Shown: piece after piece, positions 62,772 to 64,000 of the stretch
How positions within the stretch are numbered: position 1 is the stretch's first letter
Layout of the letters: the number at the start of each line of letters is the position of its first letter
Assembly (NCBI RefSeq): GCF_003606265.1
Contig: NZ_CP023671.1
Location: forward strand, 1,302,001 to 1,366,000
Length of the DNA stretch: 64,000 nt
Direction of reading: 5' to 3'
Source of the DNA: Clostridium septicum
GTDB lineage: Bacteria > Bacillota > Clostridia > Clostridiales > Clostridiaceae
Position numbers and translations under genes: made by a program
Notes under the pieces: generated by a model
Told to the model about the DNA's origin: nothing
Database searches by the model: none
Seen by the model: the letters and a program-made list of their open reading frames with translations, nothing else

Positions 62772-64000
62772 TTAAGCTTCTGCAGTTTCTTCTATTTTTA
62801 ATTTTTTATCATACATCTTAACAAATGGATAGTATATAACTACTGCTATTACTATGCATAATATGTTTAATACTGATGCTCTCCAATCTCCACCTGTTGC
62901 AAGGAATGCTCCTACTGGTCCAGGCAATGTCCAAGGTGCAGTAACTACAACCCTTGATACCAAGTTCATACTCATTGCAAACCAAGCTAAAGTTCCTGTT
63001 ACTAATGGAGTAATTATAAATGGTATTATTAATGTTGGATTTAATACTATTGGAGCACCAAATATAATTGGTTCATTTATATTAAATATTCCTGGAATTA
63101 AAGCTGCTCTTCCTAATTGCTTACCATAAGCTGATTTAGCAAATAAAGCTAAACATATAACTAGTCCTATAGTAGCACCTGATCCACCAACCCATATAAA
63201 CCATTGGAAGAAAGGTTCTGCTGCTATTGCTGGTAATATAGTTTCTCCTGATGCTGCAGCTGCTGTATTTTGATCTAATAATTGTAACCATAATGGTCTT
63301 GCTATTGATCCAACTATTGATACACCATGAATACCAAATGACCAGAAGAAAGTAACTAATATTATTAATATCCAAACACTTGGTAATGTATCTGTAGCTG
63401 ATAATAATGGTGATATTATTTTACCTATAAATCCATGCCAATCAAAACTTGCATAGTAAGAAATTGATGCCATAACGATAACTACTATTGCTGTTGGTGT
63501 TAATGCTTCAAATGATCTTGCAACTGAAGCTGGAACTTGTTCTGGCATTTTAATTCTAAAATTCTTAACAGTTGTAAACCTTAGTACTTCTACGGCAAAG
63601 ATTGCTGTTAATATACCAACAAACATACCTCCTCCGCCAAGGTTAGCCATTGGCATCATCCAACCTGCTCCTTCAACACTTTGAGGTACTATTGTTAATA
63701 AGAAAGATATAGCTGCAAGGATACCTCCTGTAACTCCATCTAATTTATATGATTTAGCTAAACTATACCCAATTCCCCAAGTTGCATATAAAGTCATTAT
63801 ATACATTGTCATACGATATGGTAGCATTATTGTTCCTGCATTAGATTTTAAAAACTGAGTTAAAGCCCAATCTTGTGGTAGTGGTGGTATTCCTATTATT
63901 ATAAATAGAGATCCTACAATAATTAAAGGTAATGTTGCAATAATTCCATCACGCACAGCACGTAAATGACGTTGCTCTGCTAGTTTTGCCATTGGAGTAG
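62772..64000 (-). CDS. PTS EIIC, lactose/cellobiose-family permease (5' end off window)
   Basis: At least 409 codons remain open up to the right edge, and the N-terminus is missing. The ATG visible at 63992 (MAKLAEQRHLRAVRDGIIAT) is internal, because family members have about 15-20 residues before the xRHLxAIRDGI motif. About ten helices; family motifs include GIPPLPQDW, GGGGMFVGIL, GIHGVSIVG, FFQWFIWVGGSGATIG and NINEPIIFGAPIVLNP. It is an EIIC-Lac type disaccharide channel. With mupG and the kinase behind it, MurNAc-GlcNAc is a plausible substrate (inference). Confidence 0.9.
   Translation of the reverse strand, partial: TPMAKLAEQRHLRAVRDGIIATLPLIIVGSLFIIIGIPPLPQDWALTQFLKSNAGTIMLPYRMTMYIMTLYATWGIGYSLAKSYKLDGVTGGILAAISFLLTIVPQSVEGAGWMMPMANLGGGGMFVGILTAIFAVEVLRFTTVKNFRIKMPEQVPASVARSFEALTPTAIVVIVMASISYYASFDWHGFIGKIISPLLSATDTLPSVWILIILVTFFWSFGIHGVSIVGSIARPLWLQLLDQNTAAAASGETILPAIAAEPFFQWFIWVGGSGATIGLVICLALFAKSAYGKQLGRAALIPGIFNINEPIIFGAPIVLNPTLIIPFIITPLVTGTLAWFAMSMNLVSRVVVTAPWTLPGPVGAFLATGGDWRASVLNILCIVIAVVIYYPFVKMYDKKLKIEETAEA

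Noticed and set aside
63136..63375. 79-codon frame on the minus strand in another frame of the EIIC gene
   Set aside because: It overlaps the EIIC reading frame on the same strand and resembles no protein family.

Overview
The window is low-GC (A+T well above 70% by eye), uses AGGAGG-type ribosome sites throughout, and carries glycolytic-fermentative, PTS and spore-former style genes typical of Clostridium sensu stricto. The repertoire (dockerin-bearing secreted proteins, a GH125 mannosidase, a glp locus with a DUF1667 protein) recalls C. perfringens and its relatives. I cannot fix the species from sequence alone. I see no rRNA, tRNA or CRISPR array.

Layout. 1-2347: the end of a Big_2-like surface protein and a secreted GH73 glucosaminidase with a C-terminal dockerin. 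2642-8118: a YesN/YesM two-component pair divergent from YesL and a GH125 alpha-mannosidase, an N-glycan-processing module. 8207-11140: small membrane proteins, an alpha/beta hydrolase and a HAD phosphatase. 11266-15153: a fructose-family PTS (EIIA, EIIBC) with its PRD regulator. 15407-16110: three tandem very small genes. 16219-18187: a histidine kinase whose phospho-acceptor His is Tyr, preceded by a decayed response regulator gene that has no intact frame. 18347-24370: a lactate permease / EtfB / EtfA / lactate dehydrogenase operon of the electron-confurcating type, with a GntR regulator and a matching operator.

24468-30195 is the most striking region: four tandem secreted proteins, each with signal peptide, N-terminal dockerin and an IdeS/Mac-like (peptidase C66) cysteine protease domain that keeps the Lys, Cys, His and Asp residues. 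They are preceded by a relict signal-peptide ORF. Near-identical 5' modules and divergent catalytic domains point to duplication with gene conversion. The dockerins suggest these putative immunoglobulin-cleaving enzymes dock on cohesin proteins encoded elsewhere, and the GH73 dockerin protein could join the same assemblies.

30307-38814 is one giant gene for a cyclic beta-1,2-glucan synthase-like protein. 39078-43440 is a MacB/FtsX-type ABC operon built by tandem duplication, ending upstream in a 25-codon mini-ORF that looks like a collapsed permease copy. 43894-49824 holds an M18 aminopeptidase, a CDF metal exporter and a four-gene ABC-2 exporter. 50033-57498 is the glycerol locus (glpF, DUF1667, two FAD enzymes, glpK) with long leaders. 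An intact IS1182-type element sits between glpF and the rest, flanked by a 41-bp duplication that is itself a perfect terminator hairpin. 57919-64000 has a Sel1-repeat protein and a MurNAc/GlcNAc salvage cluster (kinase, MupG, and a PTS EIIC cut by the window end).
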